Assembly: GCF_002245355.1 (NCBI RefSeq)
Contig: NZ_NOWF01000002.1
Location: 62,001 to 126,000, forward strand
Reading direction: 5' to 3'
Length of the DNA stretch: 64,000 bases
Source: Paludifilum halophilum
GTDB lineage: Bacteria > Bacillota > Bacilli > Thermoactinomycetales > DSM-45169
How positions within the stretch are numbered: position 1 is the first letter of the stretch; every line of letters begins with the position of its first letter. The notes beneath the pieces were generated by a model. It ran no database searches and was not told the DNA's origin. It saw nothing but the letters and a program-made list of their open reading frames with translations. Below, piece after piece: positions 8,753-17,084 of the stretch. Made by a program: the position numbers and the translations under genes.

Positions 8753-9739
8753 TTATAGATCCGGCCAGTTTCGCGTAATTACACCCGTATAACCATAGTT
8801 ATCTGCTGACAGGTTCTTGTAAAAATAAACCCGATGACTGTGATCAAAATAAATGTTTCCCGTACTGTTGGTGACCCGGACACCCGGTTGAGTAACATAG
8901 GTATATTTTGAAACGTCTGTCCCCAAGGTTATATCACTGATCCATCTGCCATAATCAACGGTTAGATCCGAGGTATCCTGAATCTTTGAATCGTAGGTCT
9001 TAAAGGTCCACGCAAAAGTCGGAACTAGTCCAGTGAGGCTGACCTGGGCATCTGCACCATCAGGAGTTGTCTGGGGACCATAAGACTTAATCTGCTCCCC
9101 AGAACGGCCTTCCACGCTGGAGCGGGTAATTAATTCTCTCGTCTGCCAAAAATATCCGGCATAGGTCGGTCTCACAGTATTAAAGTACTTGACATCCCAA
9201 ACAGAAACTTTTTTTCCGTCAGCATCGGTTGCTGTACCCTGCCTGTAATATTCTACATCACTTGTCATTGTGCCGGACAATTCACCGGTTTCCTCGTCAT
9301 AGAATGACCACTCAAAACCGTCTGTGTAAGAAGGAGTATCCTCCATAGCACTAACAGTTTGACTCCTCTGAGCTGATTTTTTTTGTGCCCTTTGCTCTAA
9401 CACGTCAAACGACATTTCACTTTTGTTCGTTAGAAAAAAGTCGGTATGTACTCTCCCGTTTTTCTTATAGAGTCCAACTCCTACGAGATCCGTTTTGTGG
9501 CCATTCTGCTCTTTAATCTTGAGGGAACCAGGGATCTTGTTATTAATTGCATCGGATACAAAAGCTTTGCCTTTGTTGTGGAGGAGTACATATTCTCCTT
9601 GACGTACTTCTGGTTGCCCCTTTTGATCACTTAAAGCGATTTCCTTAACATTGTCTTGGGCTGAGACCTGCAAAGGGAGAAACGCCATGGAAGTTGCTAT
9701 GACCGACAATGCAACAGACATGATCTGTTTTTTCAACAA
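8753..9739 (-). CDS. Secreted protein of unknown function, transposon cargo
   Basis: A 328-residue protein with a clear Sec signal peptide: MLKKQIM, a hydrophobic core, then VSA/QD as likely cleavage site near residue 27. The mature part has no motif I recognise. A region of charge (QRAQKKSAQRSQ, about 117-128) divides an N-terminal part from a C-terminal half rich in Tyr, Trp, Thr and alternating polar/hydrophobic strands, which suggests an all-beta secreted domain. There are no cysteines for a lipobox, no LPxTG and no catalytic signature that I see. AAGGAGTG precedes the TTG start, and a good promoter lies at 9772-9800. It is more AT-rich than the flanking chromosome and sits inside the Tn3 element, so it is probably foreign. 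Confidence 0.8.
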   Translation of the reverse strand: MLKKQIMSVALSVIATSMAFLPLQVSAQDNVKEIALSDQKGQPEVRQGEYVLLHNKGKAFVSDAINNKIPGSLKIKEQNGHKTDLVGVGLYKKNGRVHTDFFLTNKSEMSFDVLEQRAQKKSAQRSQTVSAMEDTPSYTDGFEWSFYDEETGELSGTMTSDVEYYRQGTATDADGKKVSVWDVKYFNTVRPTYAGYFWQTRELITRSSVEGRSGEQIKSYGPQTTPDGADAQVSLTGLVPTFAWTFKTYDSKIQDTSDLTVDYGRWISDITLGTDVSKYTYVTQPGVRVTNSTGNIYFDHSHRVYFYKNLSADNYGYTGVITRNWPDL

Positions 9740-9771
9740 TATTCACACTCCTTTTTATTTTTACTATAAAA

Positions 9772-9800
9772 ATAATGCCAAAAAGAATACACAATTTCAA
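9772..9800 (-). promoter_or_regulatory. Promoter of the secreted-protein gene
   Basis: TTGAAA (9795-9800) and CATTAT (9772-9777) on the minus strand are 17 bases apart, 30-40 bases upstream of the ribosome site of the gene at 8753. Confidence 0.5.
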
Positions 9801-9810
9801 GTAGTATACA

Positions 9811-9844
9811 AAAAAAGTTGACACTCCCTTATTGGGGAGTGTCA
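9811..9844 (-). terminator. Terminator between the two cargo genes
   Basis: Leftward, TGACACTCCCC and GGGAGTGTCA form a stem followed by ACTTTTTTT. It ends transcription arriving from the right and isolates the promoter of the secreted-protein gene. Confidence 0.75.
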
Positions 9845-10011
9845 GAAGCTTTGGAGGGGCTTCGAAAGGTTCCTCCCGAGGGCGATGTGAAAAAGCTAAA
9901 GGGAGAACAACAAACCTTTCGACTGCGCATTGGTACATACAGGGCCTTGTTCTCATTATCGCGACCAGAAACAAGTGATTATAAATATTATTGGTAAAAA
10001 AGTATATATAT

Positions 10012-10053
10012 GTAAATAATAAAAATAATCCCTCCCGTCGGGGAGCGATTATT
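10012..10053 (-). terminator. Terminator after the 38-residue membrane peptide gene
   Basis: AATAATC...GCTCCCC and GGGAG...GATTATT pair on the minus strand, followed by TTTTATTATT. Confidence 0.65.
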
Positions 10054-10109
10054 TATTGTCCGCTAATACTTATGGGGTTCTCTGTTCCATTGTTACACAG
10101 ACCCCTAAG

Positions 10110-10226
10110 TCATTGCTTATCGTTCATAGACTCTAAGAGTTTTACCACTTTTCTTAACTGAAAAGTTATATCCCACAGTAAAAACGCGAAAAACACAGTA
10201 ACCATAATACTTATCACTTCAATCAT
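10110..10226 (-). CDS. 38-residue single-pass membrane peptide, transposon cargo
   Basis: Reading the minus strand gives MIEVISIMVTVFFAFLLWDI then a basic/acidic tail ending NDKQ. Residues 4-18 form one membrane helix, followed by a soluble amphipathic stretch rich in K, R and E. AAGGAGATG lies nine bases upstream of the ATG, a terminator follows about 60 bases after the stop, and a 7-bp palindrome GGGATAT-n2-ATATCCC (10253-10268) lies just upstream, as an operator would. Size and shape resemble small hydrophobic toxins or phage/regulatory membrane peptides of Firmicutes, but no specific family is recognised. Confidence 0.55.
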   Translation of the reverse strand: MIEVISIMVTVFFAFLLWDITFQLRKVVKLLESMNDKQ

Positions 10227-10252
10227 GAAAATCATCTCCTTACCTGTTACTC

Positions 10253-10268
10253 GGGATATACATATCCC
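10253..10268. promoter_or_regulatory. Operator-like palindrome upstream of the small membrane peptide
   Basis: GGGATAT and ATATCCC flank a 2-base centre, 27 bases upstream of the ATG at 10226. The spacing suits a repressor site overlapping the transcript start; no repressor gene is visible nearby. Confidence 0.3.
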
Positions 10269-10376
10269 TTCCCTCGCAACTTTCGGTCGTCCGCCTTCCG
10301 TCGTCCGACATTCGCGCCTTCGGCGCCCTTTCTCGCCTTCGGCTCGCCCTCCGTCGCTCCGCTCCGTCGTCTTCGC

Positions 10377-10388
10377 GGGTAGAGGGAG
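10377..10388 (+). repeat. Remnant of a second transposon end
   Basis: GGGTAGAGGGAG repeats the outermost bases of the terminal repeat at 8099. Shortly after it (from about 10404) GGGAACTCAAGTCATTTCGTG repeats the subterminal sequence at 8171. The central part of the repeat is missing. It marks the edge of the complete recombinase copy and therefore an old element end. The 100 bases before it (10270-10376) are GC-rich and hold no gene that I can see. Confidence 0.6.
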
Positions 10389-10406
10389 TATCGGCCGCAG
10401 GGGAAC

Positions 10407-11126
10407 TCAAGTCATTTCGTGTTTATACAGGGAACTCAGGGATGAACGCTCATATTCATCCTGAGCATCGGTAATGGTCAATTTAGAATATACCTCAAGG
10501 GATTTACGGCTTGCATGTCCAGAATAAGGCTGGATGAGTGCATCGTCAATGCCTTGTTTTTTGAGCCATGTTAGCAGAAAGTGACGCAACTTATGTGGTG
10601 AAATGGATTGGACCATGCCAGCCTGATCGGAATACTTTTTGAGGATTTTACGGATGCCGCGGTCGGTGTATTTTTTCTTCCGGGACGATTCAAATAGGTA
10701 AACGGAACTCTTTTTCTCCGTGTTATCGGCATGCATGGCCAACAGTTCCTTGAAGGCGGTTGGGAAAGGCACGATCCGGTCCTTCTTTCCTTTCCCTTCG
10801 TTCACCCGGATCTGGCAGCGGTGAAAATCAATGTCGCTCAACTTGATGTTAATCAGTTCACTTACGCGGACACCCGTATACAGCAGGGTCTTTATGATCA
10901 TCATGTCCTGGAAGTTCTTTGCCTTCCAGACGGCTTCATAATAGCGTTTAATCTCGTCTTCTGTGGGGACATAGGGCAGTTTCTTATTTGCCCGCGGTAC
11001 ATCGACTTCCAACTCAGTGCGCAGGTGCCGGAATACAGCTTTCAAGTAATCATAATCCGGTCGTTCTTCGCGAAGGTATTTGGCCAGTTCTCGTGCCTTC
11101 TTTTTTGGCGAAGTCCGGTTTTGAAT
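10407..11126 (-). CDS. tnpI: Tyrosine recombinase of the transposon (TnpI-like resolvase)
   Basis: This recombinase should resolve transposition cointegrates. The catalytic domain starts at [17 protein letters not shown] and shows [20 protein letters not shown] (catalytic Arg), [11 protein letters not shown] (H-x-x-R), [15 protein letters not shown] (second His and the Tyr nucleophile). With a standard start codon the first candidate is TTG at 11045 (212 residues). The reading frame continues upstream to 11126, where an ATT follows AGGAGG by eight bases, giving about 239 residues with a short DNA-binding N-terminus. It is in the same frame as tnpA and begins 12 bases after its TAG, so it may depend on read-through, an ATT start, or the internal TTG. 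Confidence 0.82.
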   Translation of the reverse strand: MQNRTSPKKKARELAKYLREERPDYDYLKAVFRHLRTELEVDVPRANKKLPYVPTEDEIKRYYEAVWKAKNFQDMMIIKTLLYTGVRVSELINIKLSDIDFHRCQIRVNEGKGKKDRIVPFPTAFKELLAMHADNTEKKSSVYLFESSRKKKYTDRGIRKILKKYSDQAGMVQSISPHKLRHFLLTWLKKQGIDDALIQPYSGHASRKSLEVYSKLTITDAQDEYERSSLSSLYKHEMT

Positions 11127-11138
11127 GGCGATCGCCTC

Positions 11139-14103
11139 CTATATCGGTAGTCGCTTATCCAAATCGACGTTAAATTTGCCGTACGGCGTGATATGGTTGT
11201 AAATCAGCGGACTAAGCGCGCGCAAATCTTCGGTTGTCAGTCTGTTTAGCCATCCTTGCTCCTTGATGACATTCTGAATCTTGATGGTGTTGATATAGAC
11301 CAAGCAATTTTGAAGCAAGTTAAGGCTCAACGCTGCGACCTCTTGCTCATCCACCTGATTCTTTTGGATTTCTCCGTTCCGGCCAAAGAAGATAAAGCTA
11401 TTGGCTGAGTTCCAGTTCTCAACCACATTGAGGCCTTCGTGGATCTCGCGCCGGGTTTCCTCATGCTGTAGGTATTCGCACAGGAAGATCGTTTTGATCA
11501 CACGGCCCAACTCACTCAATGCTTTGTACACGGGATGAGTTCGGTTTTTGCTGAATCGCTTGAGAATCGCTTCGGTTTCGGCGGTGTTGAACCGCAAGGC
11601 CGCGGCGTATTTCACCATTTGGTCGTACTGCTGACGGATCAGATCCCAGTTGATCGGATTCTTGGCCAGTACCGGTTGCAGGTTCGGATACGCATCCGTC
11701 ATGCCGTGATCGGGCTTATACAGCTTTTGTGAGCTGATATTTTTGAATCGGGGCATCAGCTTAAAGCCAAGCAGATGGCAAAAGGTAAAGCCGACTTCGC
11801 TTTGACCATGGGTATCTACATAGTTCCGATCGACTTCCTTTTCGGTGGCATGCTGGAGCAGTCCCTCTATCATGGCGGCCACTTCCGAAGAGGTGCAGGT
11901 CTTTAATTGCGAGTGGATACATGCAGATTTGTTTTCGACGTGCCAATAGATCATGACGCCGGGACCGCGGTAGCGGGGATGCCACTCAGTCATCAGATTT
12001 TGATCCCAAGAGCCGAATTTCTTGGAATCTGATGCGCAGGACGTAGTGGCTTCTCCCCACACTTCGGCCAACCGTTCTTTCAAAATGGCGTTCACGACCT
12101 GGATATTGGCCGCTTTCAGGTTTTCGGGATGGATAAACTTCCGCTTGATGTATAGCAGGTTTTCATAGGTTATATCGATGTTACCGGTGGCCATCCTTTT
12201 TAAGCCCATGTTGGTGCCCAATCCATAAAGGCACAGAAGTAAACGTTTTTGGATTTCTTCACGAGTCAACTGTTCACGGATGCCCAGAGACTGAAAAGTA
12301 TCCGTAAAGCCTGTACGGAGGTCAGCCTCCTTAAAGACATCGATTAATTCGATCATCCACCAACGCTTGGCTATTTCACTTTTTAGCTGAGCCAAACGAT
12401 CGGGCTCCGGCTGTAGATCTAATGGCGTGACCGAAATCCAACCTCCCTTGTGGTTGGTGATCCTTACTTTTGGATTTTGCGGGATGGTCTGATTTAACTG
12501 ATCCAACGCACGATGCAACGATTGCTTGAGATCGTTAATGACAGAACCTGCGTCCAGTCGCAGGCCAAGGGATTCATAATACTCTTCCCGCCGTTCCACA
12601 AAGTCGCTAGGCAAATCCTCGTCCGGATTGCGGTAGCGATTGGCACCCACAACCCATATCTCCTTGCATTTTAGCTTATCCCACAGGGAGTAAAGAACGG
12701 AAATCTCGTAGTTCATGCGGTTGACGCGCAAATCGCCGTTCTGGTCTGCCTCTACTACCACATTCTTGAATTTGGGTGGGATCACATCGTTAATCGGTAC
12801 GTCATCGGCCACAGCGAAATACTTTTGCCTGGTCCCAATATGTTTTTGAATCAAGTCCAGCGCTTCAATAATGGGCTGATACTTGGAGTTGTTTGAACGG
12901 AACTCAAGAGTGTTGAGGAGCTCTCCGATCGCGGTACGGTATGTATTGCTGTAGGAGCTGCGCATTTTGTAATAAACCTTTTTGCGATATACCTCTTTGT
13001 TATGGGTCAATTCCCTTAACAGATCGCGCAATGTCTCTTCTTCGACCACAGAGAACACAGCGTCCTCAATTACGTTGTTCCGATTTTCCAACAACGTTTC
13101 CAGGAGGGAGACCAAGATATTGTTCTTTCCGCGGACTCTTTTGATCTCCTGCAATATTTCACGGTCTACCCTACGCTGGGCATGACCGTTAATGTTCAGG
13201 ATAATGGTGATGAGCATCTCGACTAAGCTGTCCGTGATCTCCTGGTGCCGGGACCAGAAGAACGTAGACAGTAGCGTATAACGTACTTCTGGAGAATGGC
13301 GCCGAATCTCAACCAATTTCTCTGAAACGTAGCCGATACTTCCTCAAGATTTTTGGAGGGACATTCTTAAACAGATCGTGCGGTAACTCCAACATGCGTA
13401 ATTCCTTGAGTTTTTTGATTTCGTCCTCCAAATTCTTTCTGTTGGCGCGACCAGGGCCCATATTGATCTTACGGAAGGTCATTCGTTCCGGTTCCTCTGA
13501 CCCTTCTTCTTCTGTTACATCATCCTCGGCATCGGCCCAGTCATCGATCATCGCATCCATTCGAGAAATGGAGGTAGGGGAAAGGCTGTGGAACGTTTGA
13601 GCGAAAAATCTTTGTTCATGATTATGTAGAGCCGATCGAACCAACGTTTCCACCGTATTGTCCACGGGCGGCTCGATTTTCCGTTGCCGGAGTTCGGCAT
13701 AAACACGCTCTTTCACTACGGCAATGTCGTGACTATGGCTTAATACTTTATCCGTCAGCCACCGGGAAATTGCTTGGAGATCATTTGCTGAGTGTTCTTG
13801 AAATCCAAAGAATTTCCTGATCTCAGAACGATGCCGTTTAATAGTAATTCCTTTCCAAGAATACTGGTCAAATTGATCTGTGCTTACCCGCAGATGTTTG
13901 GCCAAGAACTCAATGACAGGAGGAGGAACATCTTCAACACGGTTAGGAAACCGGGCCTCATGCTGAAAATATTTGAACAAAACAGCGAATCCCAACCGTG
14001 TCTCGAAGTTCTTCGTTTCAATTAGTTGCCTTTCTGGTTGCAGTAAACTAAAGTATTCAATAAGTTCTTCCTTTGTCCATTGTTGTTTCAACTTAGGTGT
14101 CAA
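11139..14103 (-). pseudogene. tnpA: Tn3-family transposase, split by a frameshift
   Basis: Two overlapping frames, 13309-14103 (264 codons) and 11139-13316 (725 codons, TTG start), together give 989 residues, the normal TnpA length. The first carries the N-terminal DUF4158-like domain (WTKEELIEYFSLL to [13 protein letters not shown]). The second carries the DDE catalytic domain, with [20 protein letters not shown] for an Asp and [10 protein letters not shown] for the Glu. The two frames join around 13310-13325: in the second frame the sequence upstream reads [15 protein letters not shown], continuous with KYRLR of the first after a one- or two-base shift. No slippery heptamer is visible there, so I call it disrupted; a sequencing error is the main alternative. 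Confidence 0.85.
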
Positions 14104-14107
14104 TCCT

Positions 14108-14258
14108 TTCTAAAGTTCCTAAAATAGCTGGAGTCGGTACTTTTCATCGGTCTGAGTATAGCGGGGATGGGTTGATTAAGCAAGAAAAAAACAAAAACAC
14201 TCCGAAGTTCCATTACCAAAACAAAATTAGGAACTTCGGGAAAATTAGGAACTTCGGG
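14108..14258. promoter_or_regulatory. Candidate internal recombination site for TnpI
   Basis: Four copies of a TAGGAACTT-like motif lie between the tnpA start and the right transposon end. One is inverted at 14111-14125 (TAAAGTTCCTAAAAT), one inverted at 14202-14211 (CCGAAGTTCC), and two are direct at 14223-14240 and 14241-14258 (an exact 18-bp tandem repeat). The second and third copies face each other a few bases apart, as in a recombinase core site, and the others could be accessory sites. This resembles the IR1-IR2 plus DR1-DR2 plan of the Tn4430 resolution site. It also covers the tnpA promoter region. Confidence 0.55.
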
Positions 14259-14608
14259 TTTGTTGAAAGGAATAATCAATATGATACCTGAACCGGACTT
14301 GGCAACCGATTGATGAACTCCCTTCCCAATAGGCCCCCTCTGTTAAATCACCACCATACACCCTCGTAGCGAGCTTATACGGGCTTTAAATCCCTTTCTG
14401 AATCTTAGAGTACCCCGATGAAATTTATCTCTCTGAAAAGATCCGGTATAAATGGTTTTTGTGTTATTTATTTACATTTTCGATTCCGCATAAGTGAGGT
14501 TAAGACGATTTGCTGAAACAGTATTACAACAAGTATGATCATTTATCCACACTGTGAAAGCAATATCCATCGCACTAAATGGAAAAATGACTTGAACCCA
14601 AAAATGGA
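14259..14608. other. Gene-free stretch inside the right transposon end
   Basis: No ORF with a ribosome site is seen. Its inner edge is a hairpin: a 19-bp stem AAATGGAAAAATGACTTGA (14577-14595) with its exact complement at 14611-14629, the outer arm lying within the right terminal repeat. The stretch may carry promoter or binding sites for the transposition genes, but none is convincing. Confidence 0.5.
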
Positions 14609-14673
14609 TCTCAAGTCATTTTTCCATTTCATGGAGAGATGATACCAAAATCGCCGTTCGCTCCCTCTACCTC
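14609..14673 (-). repeat. Right terminal inverted repeat of the Tn3-family element
   Basis: Reverse complement begins GAGGTAGAGGGAGCGAACG and matches 8099-8163 with four differences in 65 bases. CAAGG, copied at the left end, follows at 14674-14678. Confidence 0.88.
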
Positions 14674-14778
14674 CAAGGGAGAGATCGACTAAGATGAATG
14701 AGGTTCATTCTTAACTTAAGTTTCCACAACACCATTGGATGTTCCAACATGCTCTCATCACTGGGTTTCCCAAACAAA

Positions 14779-14824
14779 GGCGATTGTTCCACCGTACCTA
14801 TCCTGGGAGGAACAATCGCCTTTT
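14779..14824 (-). terminator. Terminator after the small membrane protein gene
   Basis: GGCGATTGTTCC (14779-14790) pairs with GGAACAATCGCC (14809-14820). The plus-strand side ends in TTTT and the minus-strand side in TTTG, so it may act in both directions; the gene at 14862 reads toward it. Confidence 0.6.
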
Positions 14825-14861
14825 ATACGGTTCACTTGAACACCGGTATATTCAACCGGTT

Positions 14862-15050
14862 TTATGACACAAGGTTCCAGGCCGCTCTCACGGCCTTCTC
14901 CTTGACGGCCTCGGCTTTTTCCTCGATCGTATGGTCTTTCGGCGGCATTTCCCACCCGGGATGGACCGGACGGGCATTGGCGTTGTTTTGAATCCAGAAC
15001 AAGAAAAGGGCGATTACAAAGGACAGCACCATCAACCGGGTTTTCAACAA
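14862..15050 (-). CDS. Small single-pass membrane protein, unknown function
   Basis: About 62 residues: a basic start, one membrane helix (VLSFVIALFLFWIQN) and a polar tail with an E/K-rich amphipathic helix (IEEKAEAVKEKAVRAAWN). AGAGGG lies eight bases before a TTG at 15050; a GTG at 15059 is possible but too close to the ribosome site. It follows the BceRS-like pair on the same strand and has its own terminator. No family recognised; it could be an accessory of the sensor kinase, which is only a guess from position. Confidence 0.5.
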   Translation of the reverse strand: MLKTRLMVLSFVIALFLFWIQNNANARPVHPGWEMPPKDHTIEEKAEAVKEKAVRAAWNLVS

Positions 15051-15152
15051 CCGAAACACCCTCTTTGCTTTTGAACAAAATTCCTCTTAATGATTGATTC
15101 GCAACCGGGGTTATTTTTTTGTCCATTTGTGCCCCTGTCATCCGGGCATTTT

Positions 15153-16157
15153 TTATCCCTTCGCTCCCGTGAGGGGGACGGGTTCATTGAAGATCAGCCG
15201 AACGGCGGTGCCCTCCCCCGGTTCCGAATCCAATTCGATCCGATGGTTGAGACGCTGACAAACCTCGCGGACCAGGTACAGTCCCATTCCCGTCGATTCC
15301 CGGTACCTTCTGCCGTTCTCCCCTGTAAAGTACGGCTCGAATACACGCCGGATATCTTCCTTCGGGATTCCGACGCCCCGATCCCGTACTTCCAATACCA
15401 CATGGAGTCCCCGTCTCCAGGAAGAGAGTGTCACTTTCTCGCCGGTTCCCGCCGAATATCGTACCGAATTGGTCACCAGCTGACCCAGGACAAAGGTGAG
15501 CCACTTCTCATCGGACTCCACCATCAACGCCTCTTCCACTCGAACCTCCGGATAAACGCGATTCCGGATAAAAAGACGTTTGTTCTCGTGGATGACCTGA
15601 TTGACTGTTTGATAGAGGCTTACCGGTTCCACATGGAAGTCCCGATCGAACACATCCAGCCGAGCAGTGTGCAGGACGGTCTCCAGCCCTTTTCCGATGC
15701 GATCCGCCTCCTCGCGGATGCTGTCAAAAACGGGACCGTCCTCATCCTGAATCGTGAGATGAATCACGGAAAGCGGGGTCTTCATCTGGTGCACCCACTG
15801 GTTGATAAAGGTGACATGATCCCGGATTTTCCGTTCGTACTCATCCAGTTCACTTTTATAATGTTGATATTGCGTTTTCAACAACTCGTCCATCGCCTCG
15901 GACAATGGTGAAAACTCCCGGTCTTGAATCGTTTCATCCAAGGTTTCGAGAGGCTGGGACAACCTTCTGTAAAGGGAGCGGAGACTGAAATAGCGAAAGA
16001 CCAGGTAGACGGTCAAAAGGGAAATATTTAAAAACACAACATACAGAGCGACCCACTCGTCCTCAAAGCCCGCCAACCGGTAAATAAGGAGGGTTAGGAT
16101 CAGTTGCAGTCCATAAACGATCATGAGCGGAGTCTGTTCCCGCAGGAGCAATTTCAT
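15153..16157 (-). CDS. BceS-like intramembrane-sensing histidine kinase
   Basis: A 335-residue sensor kinase. Two membrane helices near the N-terminus (about 10-30 and 35-57) are separated by only a few residues, so it has no real extracellular domain, the mark of BceS-type kinases that sense through an ABC transporter. HK core motifs follow: H-box FINQWVHQMKTPLSVI, N-box LGQLVTNSVRYSAG, G1 LEVRDRGVGIP, and G2 ESTGMGLYLVREV. The ATG overlaps the regulator's TGA, so the pair is coupled. No BceAB-type transporter lies next to it in this window. Confidence 0.9.
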   Translation of the reverse strand: MKLLLREQTPLMIVYGLQLILTLLIYRLAGFEDEWVALYVVFLNISLLTVYLVFRYFSLRSLYRRLSQPLETLDETIQDREFSPLSEAMDELLKTQYQHYKSELDEYERKIRDHVTFINQWVHQMKTPLSVIHLTIQDEDGPVFDSIREEADRIGKGLETVLHTARLDVFDRDFHVEPVSLYQTVNQVIHENKRLFIRNRVYPEVRVEEALMVESDEKWLTFVLGQLVTNSVRYSAGTGEKVTLSSWRRGLHVVLEVRDRGVGIPKEDIRRVFEPYFTGENGRRYRESTGMGLYLVREVCQRLNHRIELDSEPGEGTAVRLIFNEPVPLTGAKG

Positions 16158-16855
16158 CTTTCGTCCCTCCATGTCGGCTTCAGCCGATAGCCTGCCCCGC
16201 GCACTGTCTCCAAAGCCCCTTCGATTTCTAATTCCTTTAGCTTTTTTCGCACCCGGGTCACATAAACGTTCAAGGTGTTGTCATCGACGAACTGCCGGTC
16301 GTCCCACAGTTTCTCCAACAAACGCTCCCGGCTGACGACGAGCATGGGACGTTCCATCAAGGTTTCCAGGAGCAAAGACTCCTTTTTGACCAGTTCGACG
16401 CCCTTTCCGTTTAAGGTTAATTCCAGCCGCTCCGGATACAGGATGAGGCCGGAGAGTTCGATCGTGCGCTCCTTCACCCTTGGTGCGTAAGAACCGTAGG
16501 CCCGGCGCAGGTGGCTTCGAATTTTTGCGATGACCACCTCGGAATAGAAGGGTTTGGTCATATAGTCATCCGCTCCGTTTTCCAAAGCCATGACTTGATC
16601 CATTTTTCCTTCCCGAGCGGAGATGAACAAAATCGGGCAAGTGGAGACCACGCGGATTTGCCGGCACCAGTAAAATCCGTCGTATTTCGGCAGATTGACA
16701 TCCAACAATACCAGATCCGGGCGATTCTCTCGAAACCGATCCATCACCCGTTCAAAATCCTCAATAAGGATCGTATCATATCCATACTTCTCCATATGGG
16801 TTTGAAGCAATCGGCAAATCTTGGGGTCATCTTCTACAATCATGATCGTTGTCAT
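16154..16855 (-). CDS. OmpR-family response regulator, BceR-like
   Basis: A 233-residue regulator. The receiver domain runs IMIVEDDPKICRLL (acidic pair), VLLDVNLPKYDG (phospho-Asp near residue 52), FISARE and TKPF with the conserved Lys. The C-terminal winged helix (LLETLMERPMLVVSRERLLEKLW, DDNTLNVYVTRVRKKL, TVRGAGYRL) is OmpR type. It should control genes for cell-envelope or peptide-antibiotic stress. GGAGGGATACG precedes the ATG at 16855. It is the first gene of a leftward operon with the kinase. Confidence 0.9.
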   Translation of the reverse strand: MTTIMIVEDDPKICRLLQTHMEKYGYDTILIEDFERVMDRFRENRPDLVLLDVNLPKYDGFYWCRQIRVVSTCPILFISAREGKMDQVMALENGADDYMTKPFYSEVVIAKIRSHLRRAYGSYAPRVKERTIELSGLILYPERLELTLNGKGVELVKKESLLLETLMERPMLVVSRERLLEKLWDDRQFVDDNTLNVYVTRVRKKLKELEIEGALETVRGAGYRLKPTWRDER

Positions 16856-17023
16856 CGTATCCCTCCAAAATTCCTACCCTCAAAGGGAAGGGTACCCCTC
16901 TCGCATGGGAGAGATGATCATTCAAGACCCTCCCTATAGACCCCCCGACTTCTCTTCCTCTATAGAATGGTAGCAAAAAGAAGAAAGAGTGTTGAGCTCT
17001 CTCTTTGGGAAAATCGATCACAC

Positions 17024-17053
17024 AAAAAACCGAAGAGGGTTCCTCCTCTTCGG
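17024..17053 (-). terminator. Terminator of the ectoine-breakdown operon
   Basis: CCGAAGAGG and CCTCTTCGG form a 9-bp stem followed by TTTTTT on the minus strand, 30 bases past the aldehyde dehydrogenase stop. It closes the six-gene operon that starts at 24480. Confidence 0.9.
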
Positions 17054-17084
17054 TCCGTTCGAAAAACGTTTGGCCAAAATCTTT

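Larger units (their letters stand above)
8099..14673 (-). mobile_element. Tn3-family transposon (Tn4430-like layout) with cargo
   Basis: The unit is bounded by 65-bp inverted repeats (8099-8163 and 14609-14673, four mismatches). It is flanked by the 5-bp direct repeat CAAGG (8094-8098 and 14674-14678), the target duplication size of the Tn3 family. Inside, leftward, are tnpA (split by a frameshift) and a tyrosine recombinase in the role of TnpI. Also present are a candidate internal recombination site, a hybrid recombinase pseudogene and two cargo genes. Because the duplication lies outside both ends, the cargo moved in with the whole element. An IR-like remnant at 10377-10388 suggests that two related elements or ends were fused earlier. 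Confidence 0.88.

Noticed and set aside
9645-9974. 109-codon minus-strand ORF upstream of the secreted-protein gene
   Set aside because: It contains a terminator and the promoter of the next gene and has no ribosome site.
10270-10376. Possible gene in the GC-rich stretch before tnpI
   Set aside because: Frames are open on several phases from base composition alone; no start with a ribosome site.
14223-14258. Two 18-bp tandem repeats as a CRISPR start
   Set aside because: No spacers and only two adjacent units; they fit recombinase binding sites.
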